A DNA stretch of 64,000 bases from Fimbriimonadales bacterium (GTDB taxonomy: Bacteria > Armatimonadota > Fimbriimonadia > Fimbriimonadales > ATM1): positions 362,664-426,663 of the forward strand of contig DATMAR010000012.1 in assembly GCA_035559795.1 (NCBI GenBank). Direction: 5' to 3'. The translations under genes were made by a program, and so were the position numbers. Position 1 is the first letter of the stretch. Each line of letters opens with the position of its first letter. Shown piece by piece: positions 46,300 to 53,555 of the stretch. The notes below the pieces were generated by a model, which was not told the DNA's origin, ran no database searches, and saw nothing but the letters and a program-made list of their open reading frames with translations.

Positions 46300-46321
46300 T
46301 CGCGCTTTACAGCGCCCCTAC
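46300..46321 (-). repeat. REP-like element Family C, copy 1
   Basis: On the minus strand it starts GTAG and continues as a short imperfect hairpin (GGGGCGC / GCGCGA around TGTAAA). It has diverged from the other copies but keeps the GTAG head and the flank ATTTTTCCG shared with the copy at 49641. Confidence 0.65.
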
Positions 46322-46356
46322 AAGCGAAATCCGTAATAAATCGTAAAACTTTCTTC

Positions 46357-47160
46357 CTAAATCTCGAGTAGCATTCCGTCAAAGCCTACATCGATTCCAT
46401 GCGGTAAAAAGAATTCCTCCAAAGCCTTATGCGTAGCCATCCCTGCATGTGCATGGTGAGTCGTCACGAATTTCGTCTTCTCTGAAACGCATCCCAACTG
46501 TCGCATCTTTTCCACCACGCGGAGAAAGTCCTCACAAGATAAATGCCCCCAATATTCCGTCGGAGCGAATCCATCGGTGCATTCCATAATCGCTAGGTCC
46601 AACTTCCAATCTCTTAGAAAATCCCACGTTTCTTGCTGATAGTAACCCGTGTCGGTTGCATAAAGTAAGGTTTTTCCATCTTTTCGAATCAAGAAATTCA
46701 AACTCTCTTCGTCGAGTTTATGATAAGCGCGTATCGGGATGACCTCGTATCCACAAATTTCTTCTTTCTGAAATGATTTCAATTCTTTTTTCTGAAATCC
46801 TTCGCCATACATTTCTCCAAGAACTTTTAACACGGCTTCATTTCCATAAATTACAGGACGGGGAATTTCTAACGGAACGAAGGGGGGGAGAAAATATTGC
46901 AATTCTTTGACATCAAGATGGTCATCGTGGGAATGAGTAATCAAAATCGCTTTCCAATCTTTCGCTCGCAAACCGAAGCGATGAATTTGCGCTAAGGTAT
47001 CCGCTGGAAAATCTATGCGAAGCACATCGTCCACCAAAGCGCTCGCACGCAAACGCATCTCTTTTCCGCCATGCGTTCGAGCGTATTCCGAAACCTCACT
47101 ATCCGCGAACATTGCGGGAACTCCATCCGCAGCACCTGTACCCGTGAGAAGAATTCTCAT
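46357..47160 (-). CDS. MBL-fold metallohydrolase (PhnP/RNase Z-like)
   Basis: A 267-residue metallo-beta-lactamase-fold protein. The zinc motif HSHDDHLD lies at about 76-83. Further ligands are in ATDTGYY (Asp) and HHAHAG (His). The GTGAADGVPAMFAD opening and CxxC-less N-terminus recall PhnP and related phosphodiesterases that act on cyclic or RNA phosphates. Seven nt separate it from the DUF1015 gene upstream, and DUF1015 and MBL genes may act together. The natural substrate is unknown. Confidence 0.85.
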   Translation of the reverse strand: MRILLTGTGAADGVPAMFADSEVSEYARTHGGKEMRLRASALVDDVLRIDFPADTLAQIHRFGLRAKDWKAILITHSHDDHLDVKELQYFLPPFVPLEIPRPVIYGNEAVLKVLGEMYGEGFQKKELKSFQKEEICGYEVIPIRAYHKLDEESLNFLIRKDGKTLLYATDTGYYQQETWDFLRDWKLDLAIMECTDGFAPTEYWGHLSCEDFLRVVEKMRQLGCVSEKTKFVTTHHAHAGMATHKALEEFFLPHGIDVGFDGMLLEI

Positions 47161-47167
47161 TCGAAAA

Positions 47168-48448
47168 TCAAAAGTTTTCTAAAGACCAAAAAACTAAACC
47201 ACTCAAGAGTTTCGGATAATAATACGTAGATTTTTGTGGCATCTTTTCCCCCCCCTCTGCGATGATGCGCATCGTTTGTACGGAAGGCGGGTTCATTAAT
47301 ATCGCTACTTCGTACAGTTTCTTACGAACGGATTCCAACGCTTCTTCCGCACTGCGTGTATAAGCAATCCCTTCCGTATCTTTTACGCCGAACACTCTTT
47401 TGAGAATCAGTTCATGAGCAATCGTAACGTCGAGCATTTTCCATGTATCGCTTGCGTCTCCTTCGATCCATTCGAGAACGGCTTCCGGCTCTTCGAGCGT
47501 CGCTAACCAAGCAACTGGATCTTGCATCGCGACTCCGAACACGCGCGTATCGGGAGCGTTGTGTGCTCTCACCTCCTCCGGAAGTTCGTTCATTGCTACG
47601 TCTCGCACATTGAAATAAGTTTGCAAACGTTGGCGTGCTTCGTTTCGAGACACTTCGATATGCTTTATCATCCTATGTGTAGGAAGAATGACGAGGCCAG
47701 GATCGCGCATACTCGATAGCGCGATCAGAATGTAATCCTCTGCGATTTCCTCGCTTCTTTCGCCCATCTGAGCGCGATAATTCAATGCCGTTTCATAACG
47801 ATGATGTCCATCGGCAATCCAAACTCTCTCGGGTTGCATCGCTTTTTGAATTCTCTCGATCGCATCCGGATCGGTGCAACGCTTCAACTCGTGGTGAATC
47901 TCATCTTCCGTCGTAACCACAGCAACCGTCTCGAAGGGTGCCGAATATAAATTTTTTTCGACATTCATTTCTTCGTCTTGATATAAACCGTAGATACATT
48001 CCAAATGTGTGCGAGTGGCTTCCAAAAGGCGAAGACGGTCTTCTTTGTGTTTCGGGAAAGTTTCCTCATGAGGCAACACAATTCCCTTCTCATAGGGTTC
48101 GAGCTTCATCAAAGTAATCAACGACTGCCTCGTTAGACGACGATTCGTCAACGGGTCTGTGAAAGTTTGCAGATAGAGGTAGAGGCCAGGCTTTTCTTCC
48201 GCTTTCAGGATTCCCTCTCGCTTCCATTCGGTTAAGCGTGAAGAACTCCGAGCGTATTTCACGAACTTGCTTCTATCATCAGGAAGCGATTCCGGAAGCG
48301 TCAGCCAAACCGTGTTATAGGGACTTTTGGCGGCTAAGCGTTCACGCTCCTCCGGCGAAATCACGTCATACGGCGGAGCGACCAAATTTTCGAGGTCTCC
48401 TGCCTTTTCACTAAAGCGATAAGCGAGAAATGGACGAATTTTTGCCAC
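47168..48448 (-). CDS. DUF1015 family protein
   Basis: A protein of 426 residues from GTG 48448. Hallmarks of DUF1015 are IRPFLAYRF, LVAPPYDVISPEERERLAAKSPYN, WIADGHHRYETAL and the late MLDVTIAHELIL. An archaeal relative is reported as a free serine kinase, but most members are uncharacterised. The GTG lies 7 nt after TATATT. A TTG seven codons upstream would lie within the predicted promoter and is rejected. First gene of a pair with the MBL hydrolase. Confidence 0.9.
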   Translation of the reverse strand: MAKIRPFLAYRFSEKAGDLENLVAPPYDVISPEERERLAAKSPYNTVWLTLPESLPDDRSKFVKYARSSSRLTEWKREGILKAEEKPGLYLYLQTFTDPLTNRRLTRQSLITLMKLEPYEKGIVLPHEETFPKHKEDRLRLLEATRTHLECIYGLYQDEEMNVEKNLYSAPFETVAVVTTEDEIHHELKRCTDPDAIERIQKAMQPERVWIADGHHRYETALNYRAQMGERSEEIAEDYILIALSSMRDPGLVILPTHRMIKHIEVSRNEARQRLQTYFNVRDVAMNELPEEVRAHNAPDTRVFGVAMQDPVAWLATLEEPEAVLEWIEGDASDTWKMLDVTIAHELILKRVFGVKDTEGIAYTRSAEEALESVRKKLYEVAILMNPPSVQTMRIIAEGGEKMPQKSTYYYPKLLSGLVFWSLENF

Positions 48449-48455
48449 GAGTGTA

Positions 48456-48461
48456 AATATA
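48456..48461 (-). promoter_or_regulatory. -10 box TATATT, leaderless type
   Basis: TATATT ends 7 nt before the DUF1015 GTG start and fixes that start. The divergent prenyl-synthase promoter lies only 30 bp away. Confidence 0.5.
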
Positions 48462-48493
48462 GCCCACAAAATAAAAATGGCTCTGCGAGGCGA

Positions 48494-48499
48494 TAAACT
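48494..48499 (+). promoter_or_regulatory. -10-like TAAACT, leaderless type
   Basis: TAAACT ends 7 nt before the GTG start of the prenyl diphosphate synthase gene. Confidence 0.45.
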
Positions 48500-48506
48500 G
48501 TGATTC

Positions 48507-49409
48507 GTGACATTGCCCGAATTCGCGAAGGATTCTCGTGAAAAAATCGAACGACGCCTGGAAGAACTCCTCCCTTCCGAAAAAATCCCGCCCGAACAAC
48601 TTCATAAAGCAATGCGATATGCAGTGTTGGGAGGAGGGAAACGAATTAGACCGTTACTCTGCCTGACGTCCGCCCGAACGCTCGGAGGGGCGCTCGAGGA
48701 GGCCCTCGATGCGGCATGTGCAATCGAGATGGTGCACTGCTTCTCCTTAGTGCATGATGATTTGCCTGCGCTGGATAACGACGTTTTGCGTCGAGGAAAA
48801 CCGACTTGTCACGTCGTATTCGGAGAAGCAATCGCCCTCCTCGCTGGAGACGGACTTTTCAGTTTGGCGTTCGAAACGATTGCTCGAATGAACGCACCAG
48901 AAAAGGCACGATTTCTTGCAATATCCGCGCTTGCTGAGGCTGCCGGAACGCAAGGAATGGTGGGGGGGGAGACGCTCGACCTCCTCGCTGAAAACACTCC
49001 TGTCACACTCGAAGACGTCAAAAGAATTCACGAGAAAAAAACCGGAGCTTTAATCGCCGCCTCTTGTGAAATCGGCGCGATATTCGGACTCGCCTCGAAG
49101 GAACGGGATTTCGATAGAACCGATCTTCGGATTCGCACTTTGCGAGAATTCGGTGAACGTATTGGTTTGGCTTTTCAAATCATTGACGATGTATTGAATG
49201 AACAAGGGGACCAAGAACGACTCGGAAAGCCTACGAAAAGCGATAGAGAACGAAAAAAAGCGACGTATCCTGCTCTACTGGGCATAGACGAATCTACTCG
49301 TATGGCGAAAGAAATATTCGAAAACGCGTTGAAAATCATCCAGAATTTCGGAGAAAATGCGACTCTTTTGAAAGAGATTGCAAGTTACATCATCGATAGA
49401 AAAGAATAA
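48507..49409 (+). CDS. ispA: Polyprenyl (farnesyl-type) diphosphate synthase
   Basis: A 300-residue trans-prenyltransferase that condenses IPP with allylic diphosphates. The first Asp-rich motif is HDDLPALDND (about 76-85, DDxxxxD), and the second is IDDVLNEQGD (about 227, DDxxD-like). GGGKRIRP holds the diphosphate-binding Lys-Arg. The insertion of two residues in the first motif is typical of bacterial type II farnesyl/geranylgeranyl synthases. Chain length is probably C15 or C20. It is a single gene, starting with GTG. Confidence 0.92.
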   Translation: MTLPEFAKDSREKIERRLEELLPSEKIPPEQLHKAMRYAVLGGGKRIRPLLCLTSARTLGGALEEALDAACAIEMVHCFSLVHDDLPALDNDVLRRGKPTCHVVFGEAIALLAGDGLFSLAFETIARMNAPEKARFLAISALAEAAGTQGMVGGETLDLLAENTPVTLEDVKRIHEKKTGALIAASCEIGAIFGLASKERDFDRTDLRIRTLREFGERIGLAFQIIDDVLNEQGDQERLGKPTKSDRERKKATYPALLGIDESTRMAKEIFENALKIIQNFGENATLLKEIASYIIDRKE

Positions 49410-49463
49410 ATAAGTAACTCGAATCATCCCTATCGCATTTCATTTCAAGAAATGATTTTCCAT

Positions 49464-49609
49464 GCCTCAACTGCTCCTGCAGTTGAAGTTATTAGATATT
49501 TTCGCATTTCATGCCTCAACTGCTCCTGCAGTTGAGGCTTTTGACATGTTTATATTCCAAACTCTGTTTGGGAACGTAATTGTTTTTTATCCTCTCCTGC
49601 TGTTGAGGC
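49464..49609 (+). repeat. Dispersed palindrome Family A, three copies
   Basis: Three copies of the element seen at 231-256 and 371-396 lie here: 49464-49487 (right arm damaged), 49513-49538 (perfect, arms GCCTCAACTGC/GCAGTTGAGGC) and 49591-49609 (partial). The perfect copy is followed by TTTT and lies downstream of the prenyl-synthase gene. It may therefore act as its terminator, as at polX. The gap 49410-49694 has no gene. Confidence 0.85.
49555..49575. repeat. Dispersed palindrome Family B, copy 3
   Basis: Left arm TTCCAAAC has lost one C; right arm GTTTGGGAAC is intact. It is embedded between two Family A copies. Confidence 0.75.
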
Positions 49610-49640
49610 TTTTCTTCAAATTATGCGCAGATCGGAAAAA

Positions 49641-49662
49641 TCGCGCCTCACGGCGCTCCTAC
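49641..49662 (-). repeat. REP-like element Family C, copy 2
   Basis: Read on the minus strand: GTAG, then GAGCGCC-GTGA-GGCGCGA, a GTAG-headed imperfect hairpin. Same sequence as the copies at 55880 and 60987. Confidence 0.8.
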
Positions 49663-49694
49663 GACTTATGTTCTATGGTTACTCTTCGAGCGAA

Positions 49695-50531
49695 TCACCC
49701 TTTGCCAACCTCGGTCAATTCATCCACTCTCACGATCAAAACAGTGCAATTATCCCGCCCCCCCTCAGTCAGCGCGGAATTGACCAATCTCCATGCCGCT
49801 TCGGATAGAGAATGATTCGCTAAGATGTTTCGGATTTCCTCGTCGGGCACATGATTCGTCAACCCATCCGTACAAAGGAGATAAATATCGTTCTCTTCCA
49901 AGTCGAATGTTTCGATTTGCGGTTCGATATTTTCTTCGACACCGATTGCTCTAGAGAGCACATGCGAATACGGATGCCACATCGCCTGTTCCGGAGAAAG
50001 CAAGCCCGCTTTGATTTGCTCGTTCACGAGAGTGTGGTCTTCGGTTAATTGTTCTAAAACACCATGACGCAAACGATATATTCGAGAATCTCCTACATGG
50101 GCTATCGTCCCGCGGTCTTGGCAAATCACCAATGCGCTCAACGTCGTGCCCATTCCGCTTCTCGATGGAATTTGTCTCGACATATCCAAGATATAACGAT
50201 TCGCCGCCTCGATGGCGGCTCTTGCCGCCTTTTCGATTTCAGGTGCCGTATGATTCATATACACATCGATAAACGTTTTGCAGGAAAGTTCGCTCGCAAT
50301 TTGTCCTGCCGCATGCCCCCCCATTCCATCGCAAACTACGAATACCGCCCCCCGTGTCGCCAGCCGATAGTCGTCTTCGGGGATATAGAACTCGAACTTG
50401 TCTTCGTTATTTTCTCGGACTCGTCCTAAATCGGTTTTGCACGCGAGAGAGATTTTCGGACGTACGCGAAGTTCTGCAGGCGCTTGTGTGAGTTCTTCTG
50501 TCGAAAATTCCGCCGTGATTTCTTCGCTCAT
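49695..50531 (-). CDS. PP2C-type serine/threonine phosphatase
   Basis: A 278-residue metal-dependent phosphatase. After an N-terminal tail of about 25 residues come TDLGRVRENNED (metal Asp and phosphate-binding Arg), VCDGMGGHAAG, GMGTTLSALVI, HVGDSRIYRLR, LLCTDGLTNHVPDEEI and GGRDNCTVLIV, the full set of PP2C motifs. Such enzymes reverse Hanks-type Ser/Thr kinase signalling. The partner kinase is not in the window. Its ATG overlaps the FHA gene stop by 4 nt. Confidence 0.94.
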   Translation of the reverse strand: MSEEITAEFSTEELTQAPAELRVRPKISLACKTDLGRVRENNEDKFEFYIPEDDYRLATRGAVFVVCDGMGGHAAGQIASELSCKTFIDVYMNHTAPEIEKAARAAIEAANRYILDMSRQIPSRSGMGTTLSALVICQDRGTIAHVGDSRIYRLRHGVLEQLTEDHTLVNEQIKAGLLSPEQAMWHPYSHVLSRAIGVEENIEPQIETFDLEENDIYLLCTDGLTNHVPDEEIRNILANHSLSEAAWRLVNSALTEGGRDNCTVLIVRVDELTEVGKG

Positions 50532-51415
50532 TCGCTAATCTCGCTTTTCTCTTTCTCTGCAAAGCGCACCCGAAAGACGGAACTTCCGAGTTGTAATTCG
50601 TCTTCCGGTCGAATTCGCACGGGTTCATGGGGGGGGATTTTCGACCCGTTCAAGAAACTCCCATTGGTGCTTCCGACATCCGTGAACCAAACTTCCTCCC
50701 CTTTCACCTCGATTTTGCCGTGCAATCCAGAAACATAAGGGTCGCTGATTACGATGTCGTTTTCAGAACGACGACCAATCGTATTCACCCCCGCTCTAAT
50801 CGGAAATTCATTTTCTCCCGAAACTAAAAATGCTACAGGCGGCTCTTCTCCTCGTAAAGGACTCTCGATCGTTTGCGTTTGTAAAGGGGGTGGAACTTCT
50901 TCCGACATCTCCTCTGGAAACTGAACGGTAAGAGGAACACCACCGAATTCCACTTTGTCTCCATGTTTGAGTTGTCTCGGGACGTTCGGTTCTAACTTCT
51001 CGCCATTTACGAATGTGCCGTTCGTGCTGCCGAGGTCTTTAAGAATCAGAGTGTTATTTTCGAAAATTATTTCCGCATGCTTTCGGCTCACACGCCCATC
51101 GGATAGAAAAACATCACCTTCTCTCCCGACAAGGTTCTTTCCCGGTTGGAGGAAATGTTCACGCCCATTTTCTTCGACTAAGCAGGGCAACTTCACAGCG
51201 GGTGCGCCGAAAGCATCCTCCGGCAAAGCGCTGGAAAACAATAAACCGCACTCCACGCAAAACGCTTCTCCCGCTGCGTTGAAAGTTTTGCAAACAGGAC
51301 ACTGAACGGGCTTTATCGTTTGCGTAACTTGAATGCTGGGCGCGGCGCCGATTTGCGTGCGATAAATATCCTCGCTCGGGTCTTGCGAATTTTCCTGCTT
51401 TTCGTTATCCGACAT
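50528..51415 (-). CDS. Zinc-ribbon protein with two FHA domains
   Basis: A 295-residue protein. An N-terminal acidic tail is followed by a zinc ribbon (CPVC...CVEC, about 40-58), FHA domain 1 (about 85-165: VGREGDVFLSDGRVSRKHAEI, LGSTNGTFVNG) and FHA domain 2 (about 205-285: IGRRSENDIVISDPYVSGLHGKI, VGSTNGSFLNG). FHA domains bind phosphothreonine, so this is likely a reader of the kinase signal that the coupled PP2C phosphatase erases. In FHA 2 the usual SRxH is SGLH, which may weaken binding. Start at ATG 51415; a TTG at 51427 is possible. Confidence 0.92.
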   Translation of the reverse strand: MSDNEKQENSQDPSEDIYRTQIGAAPSIQVTQTIKPVQCPVCKTFNAAGEAFCVECGLLFSSALPEDAFGAPAVKLPCLVEENGREHFLQPGKNLVGREGDVFLSDGRVSRKHAEIIFENNTLILKDLGSTNGTFVNGEKLEPNVPRQLKHGDKVEFGGVPLTVQFPEEMSEEVPPPLQTQTIESPLRGEEPPVAFLVSGENEFPIRAGVNTIGRRSENDIVISDPYVSGLHGKIEVKGEEVWFTDVGSTNGSFLNGSKIPPHEPVRIRPEDELQLGSSVFRVRFAEKEKSEISE

Positions 51416-51496
51416 GTCCAATAACAAAGACTCTTTTTATTATAGTCACAAAATTTCCTTTCGCTTTCGGGAAATGTCTTCAAAGGCTGACGAAAT

Positions 51497-52480
51497 CTAC
51501 TCCACGATTTCCACGGGAGCGCCGCGTCTCACACTTTCATACGCTGCAAATGCCACCCGAGCAGCCTGTAAGCCGTCGAAGCCCGTTATCGGTGGATCCT
51601 TCTCCCTTCTCACTACCTTGAGAAAATCGCCGATTAAATTTCGGTCCAAACTACTTCCGAAACTCACGAGTGAGTAGCGATTGGGGTCGGTGCGATACAT
51701 CTCGAAACCCTGATTGAACAAATCCACTTCGATGACGCCTTCCTCCCCGACCACATTCATCATCACGTCTCCCCATATTTTGTAATTTTGTGGACGCGAC
51801 CAACTCGAGTCGAGCGTGGCAAACACATCGTTCGCAAAACGCACGTGAAGGATTGCAGTGTCCTCCCATTCCTGTCGATAGAGATTGTTTCCTATTTGCG
51901 CAAAAACACTGATGGGTTCCGATTCCAGCAAATCTCTCAAAAGATCAGCCACATGCACCACATGGTCCATCATCGCCCCCCCACCTGAAAGTTCTGGTTT
52001 CGTAAACCAACCTCCGGGGCACATTCCTCGATTCGTCGCACACACAGCCAAAACTCTCCCCAATTTTCCTTGCAGGACGTACCTTTTCATCTGCTGATAC
52101 GCCGGGCTATAGCGACAAGGAAATGCAGTCATCAAAGGAATTCCTGTCTCGTGCGCTAAAGACAATATCTTTTTCCCATGCTCTTCGTTTACGGCGATGG
52201 GCTTTTCACAAAGAACCGGCTTTCCGTATCGTGCAGCGACTTCCACGAGCTCTAAATGATAGATATTTTCGCTCGTAACAACCACACCGTCGCTTTTCTT
52301 CACTAACTCTTCCCTATCGCGATAAAAAGGCACTTGATATTGATCGGCTAACTTTTCTCCTCTCTCGAAATCGTGGTCCCATATGCCTGCTACTTCTGCG
52401 TCTTCGGTTTGTTTCAACACATGAATATAAGAATATGCATGAAGATGCGCAATCGAAAGAAATCCGATGGAAGTTTTCAT
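51497..52480 (-). CDS. Gfo/Idh/MocA family oxidoreductase
   Basis: A 327-residue NAD(P)-dependent oxidoreductase acting on sugars or inositols. The first 120 residues form the Rossmann domain, though the glycine loop is unusual (GFLSIAHLHA instead of GxGxxG). VLCEKPIAVN carries the catalytic Lys. GGAMMDHVVHVADLLRDLL gives the substrate-site Asp/His. Relatives with the same altered loop exist, so it is probably active. It overlaps the degenerate response regulator gene upstream by 4 nt. Confidence 0.88.
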   Translation of the reverse strand: MKTSIGFLSIAHLHAYSYIHVLKQTEDAEVAGIWDHDFERGEKLADQYQVPFYRDREELVKKSDGVVVTSENIYHLELVEVAARYGKPVLCEKPIAVNEEHGKKILSLAHETGIPLMTAFPCRYSPAYQQMKRYVLQGKLGRVLAVCATNRGMCPGGWFTKPELSGGGAMMDHVVHVADLLRDLLESEPISVFAQIGNNLYRQEWEDTAILHVRFANDVFATLDSSWSRPQNYKIWGDVMMNVVGEEGVIEVDLFNQGFEMYRTDPNRYSLVSFGSSLDRNLIGDFLKVVRREKDPPITGFDGLQAARVAFAAYESVRRGAPVEIVE

Positions 52481-52959
52481 ATCGACTTCTCCCGTACCGC
52501 TTTCATCGCCACCTCCGTGCGACTATTCGCATAAAGAGATTTCGATATATTGCCCACGTGAGTTTTCACAGTTTTTTCTGTAAACTGCAAACACTCGATA
52601 CGTCGAATCGTAATCACGACTTCCTCCGATGTGTTCGTTTTTAGCAAATAACCGTTTGTCCCCGCTCGTATCGCTTGAAGCACATTTTCCTCCTCTTTAT
52701 GAACTGTGAGAATTACTGGGACTCCATCATGCTTTCGTTTAACCGACTGCCAAATGCATTCGATTCCATCCATCCGAGGCATCTCGATGTCTTTGAGCAA
52801 AACATCCGTATCCTTTTCCTCCTCAAGCCTAGTAGCTTCGATGCCATCCCTCGCCAGCTCTAATAATTCGATGTCGGGCTGGCAGGAGAGCACCTGCTGA
52901 AAGGCTTTTCGATAAGACTCTTCGTTATCCGCAACCACCACCCGAATCCGCTCTACCAT
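52477..52959 (-). CDS. NarL/FixJ-type response regulator with deleted HTH
   Basis: A 160-residue protein. The receiver domain is intact (VVVADNEES acidic pair, KDIEMPRMDGIE phospho-Asp, T/S switch in VILTVHK, Lys in YLLKTN). The LuxR-type output has lost its first part: RIECLQF runs straight into TEKTVKTHVGNISKSL, skipping the roughly 35-residue LTPREREVL...NKEIA stretch. DNA binding is therefore doubtful. The frame is open, so the deletion is in frame. It is first in a pair with the oxidoreductase gene. Confidence 0.8.
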   Translation of the reverse strand: MVERIRVVVADNEESYRKAFQQVLSCQPDIELLELARDGIEATRLEEEKDTDVLLKDIEMPRMDGIECIWQSVKRKHDGVPVILTVHKEEENVLQAIRAGTNGYLLKTNTSEEVVITIRRIECLQFTEKTVKTHVGNISKSLYANSRTEVAMKAVREKSI

Positions 52960-52965
52960 GCCGAA

Positions 52966-52971
52966 ATGTTA
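52966..52971 (-). promoter_or_regulatory. -10-like TAACAT before the response regulator gene
   Basis: TAACAT ends 6 nt before the ATG, the shortest spacing of the leaderless-type set in this window together with moaD. A small hairpin (AAATGCCT...AGGCATTT) lies just upstream at 52991-53013. Confidence 0.4.
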
Positions 52972-53058
52972 CCGCCGAGAAACGCAACGTAAATGCCTTT
53001 GCCGCAGGCATTTCAAAACGTGATTCTTTCACAGAAACCGAACAGGTAGACTACTTCT

Positions 53059-53223
53059 GTGAGCAGAGGCTTACTGCGGTTGCTGTTGATCGTCTTGAAG
53101 TGGTTCATCGTTCCGACACTGTTGTTGCTCGTAGGCTATCTTTATCTCGGTCCCTATTTGTTCCCGAAAGTCGCAGGATATCTCTTGAATCGCACACCTG
53201 TCGAACAACTTATGCTCTTATGA
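53059..53223 (+). CDS. Small membrane protein, 54 residues
   Basis: A GTG-initiated frame of 55 codons (MSRGLLRLLLIVLKWFIVPT...) with one long hydrophobic helix and a GYLYLGPYLFPKVAGYLL amphipathic tail. Its TGA overlaps the ATG of the next gene (ATGA), the coupling seen throughout this genome, which supports real translation. A basic SRG...K start suggests an N-in orientation. No family is recognised. It heads a run with the pseudo-receiver and moaA. Confidence 0.6.
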   Translation: MSRGLLRLLLIVLKWFIVPTLLLLVGYLYLGPYLFPKVAGYLLNRTPVEQLMLL

Positions 53224-53555
53224 AAGTAATTATCGCAGACAGCAATTTACTTTGGTCGCGTAGACTTGAAAAAACGATTCGGTCGTTGGGTCATGACGTA
53301 GAAACTATTCGCTCGGAAAGCCCCAGCCCTCAAGGCGATTTAGCAATCGTAAATCTTGCAGAGACCTCTTTTTCCCCTTTCGAGATGATACAAACATTGC
53401 GAGACGCTGGAATTCCTGTCATCGCCTTCGCAGGTCATAAAGAGAAAGAATTATGGAAAAGAGCGCAAGAAGCAGGAGCGGACAGAATCGTGAGCAACGG
53501 AGAAATAGCCTTCAAGTTGTCGAATATTCTTTCGGAGTTTGTCCATGCGGGATAG
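53220..53555 (+). CDS. Stand-alone pseudo-receiver domain protein
   Basis: A 111-residue CheY-like fold starting MKVIIADSNLLWSRRLEKTI. The acidic site is reduced to a single Asp (ADS). The phospho-acceptor position reads AIVNLAE, with Asn instead of Asp. The conserved Lys loop is replaced by VSNGE. It should therefore not be phosphorylated in the usual way and may work as a protein-protein module. I start it at ATG 53220, fused by overlap to the small membrane protein upstream. Its end overlaps moaA by 11 nt. Confidence 0.72.
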   Translation: MKVIIADSNLLWSRRLEKTIRSLGHDVETIRSESPSPQGDLAIVNLAETSFSPFEMIQTLRDAGIPVIAFAGHKEKELWKRAQEAGADRIVSNGEIAFKLSNILSEFVHAG

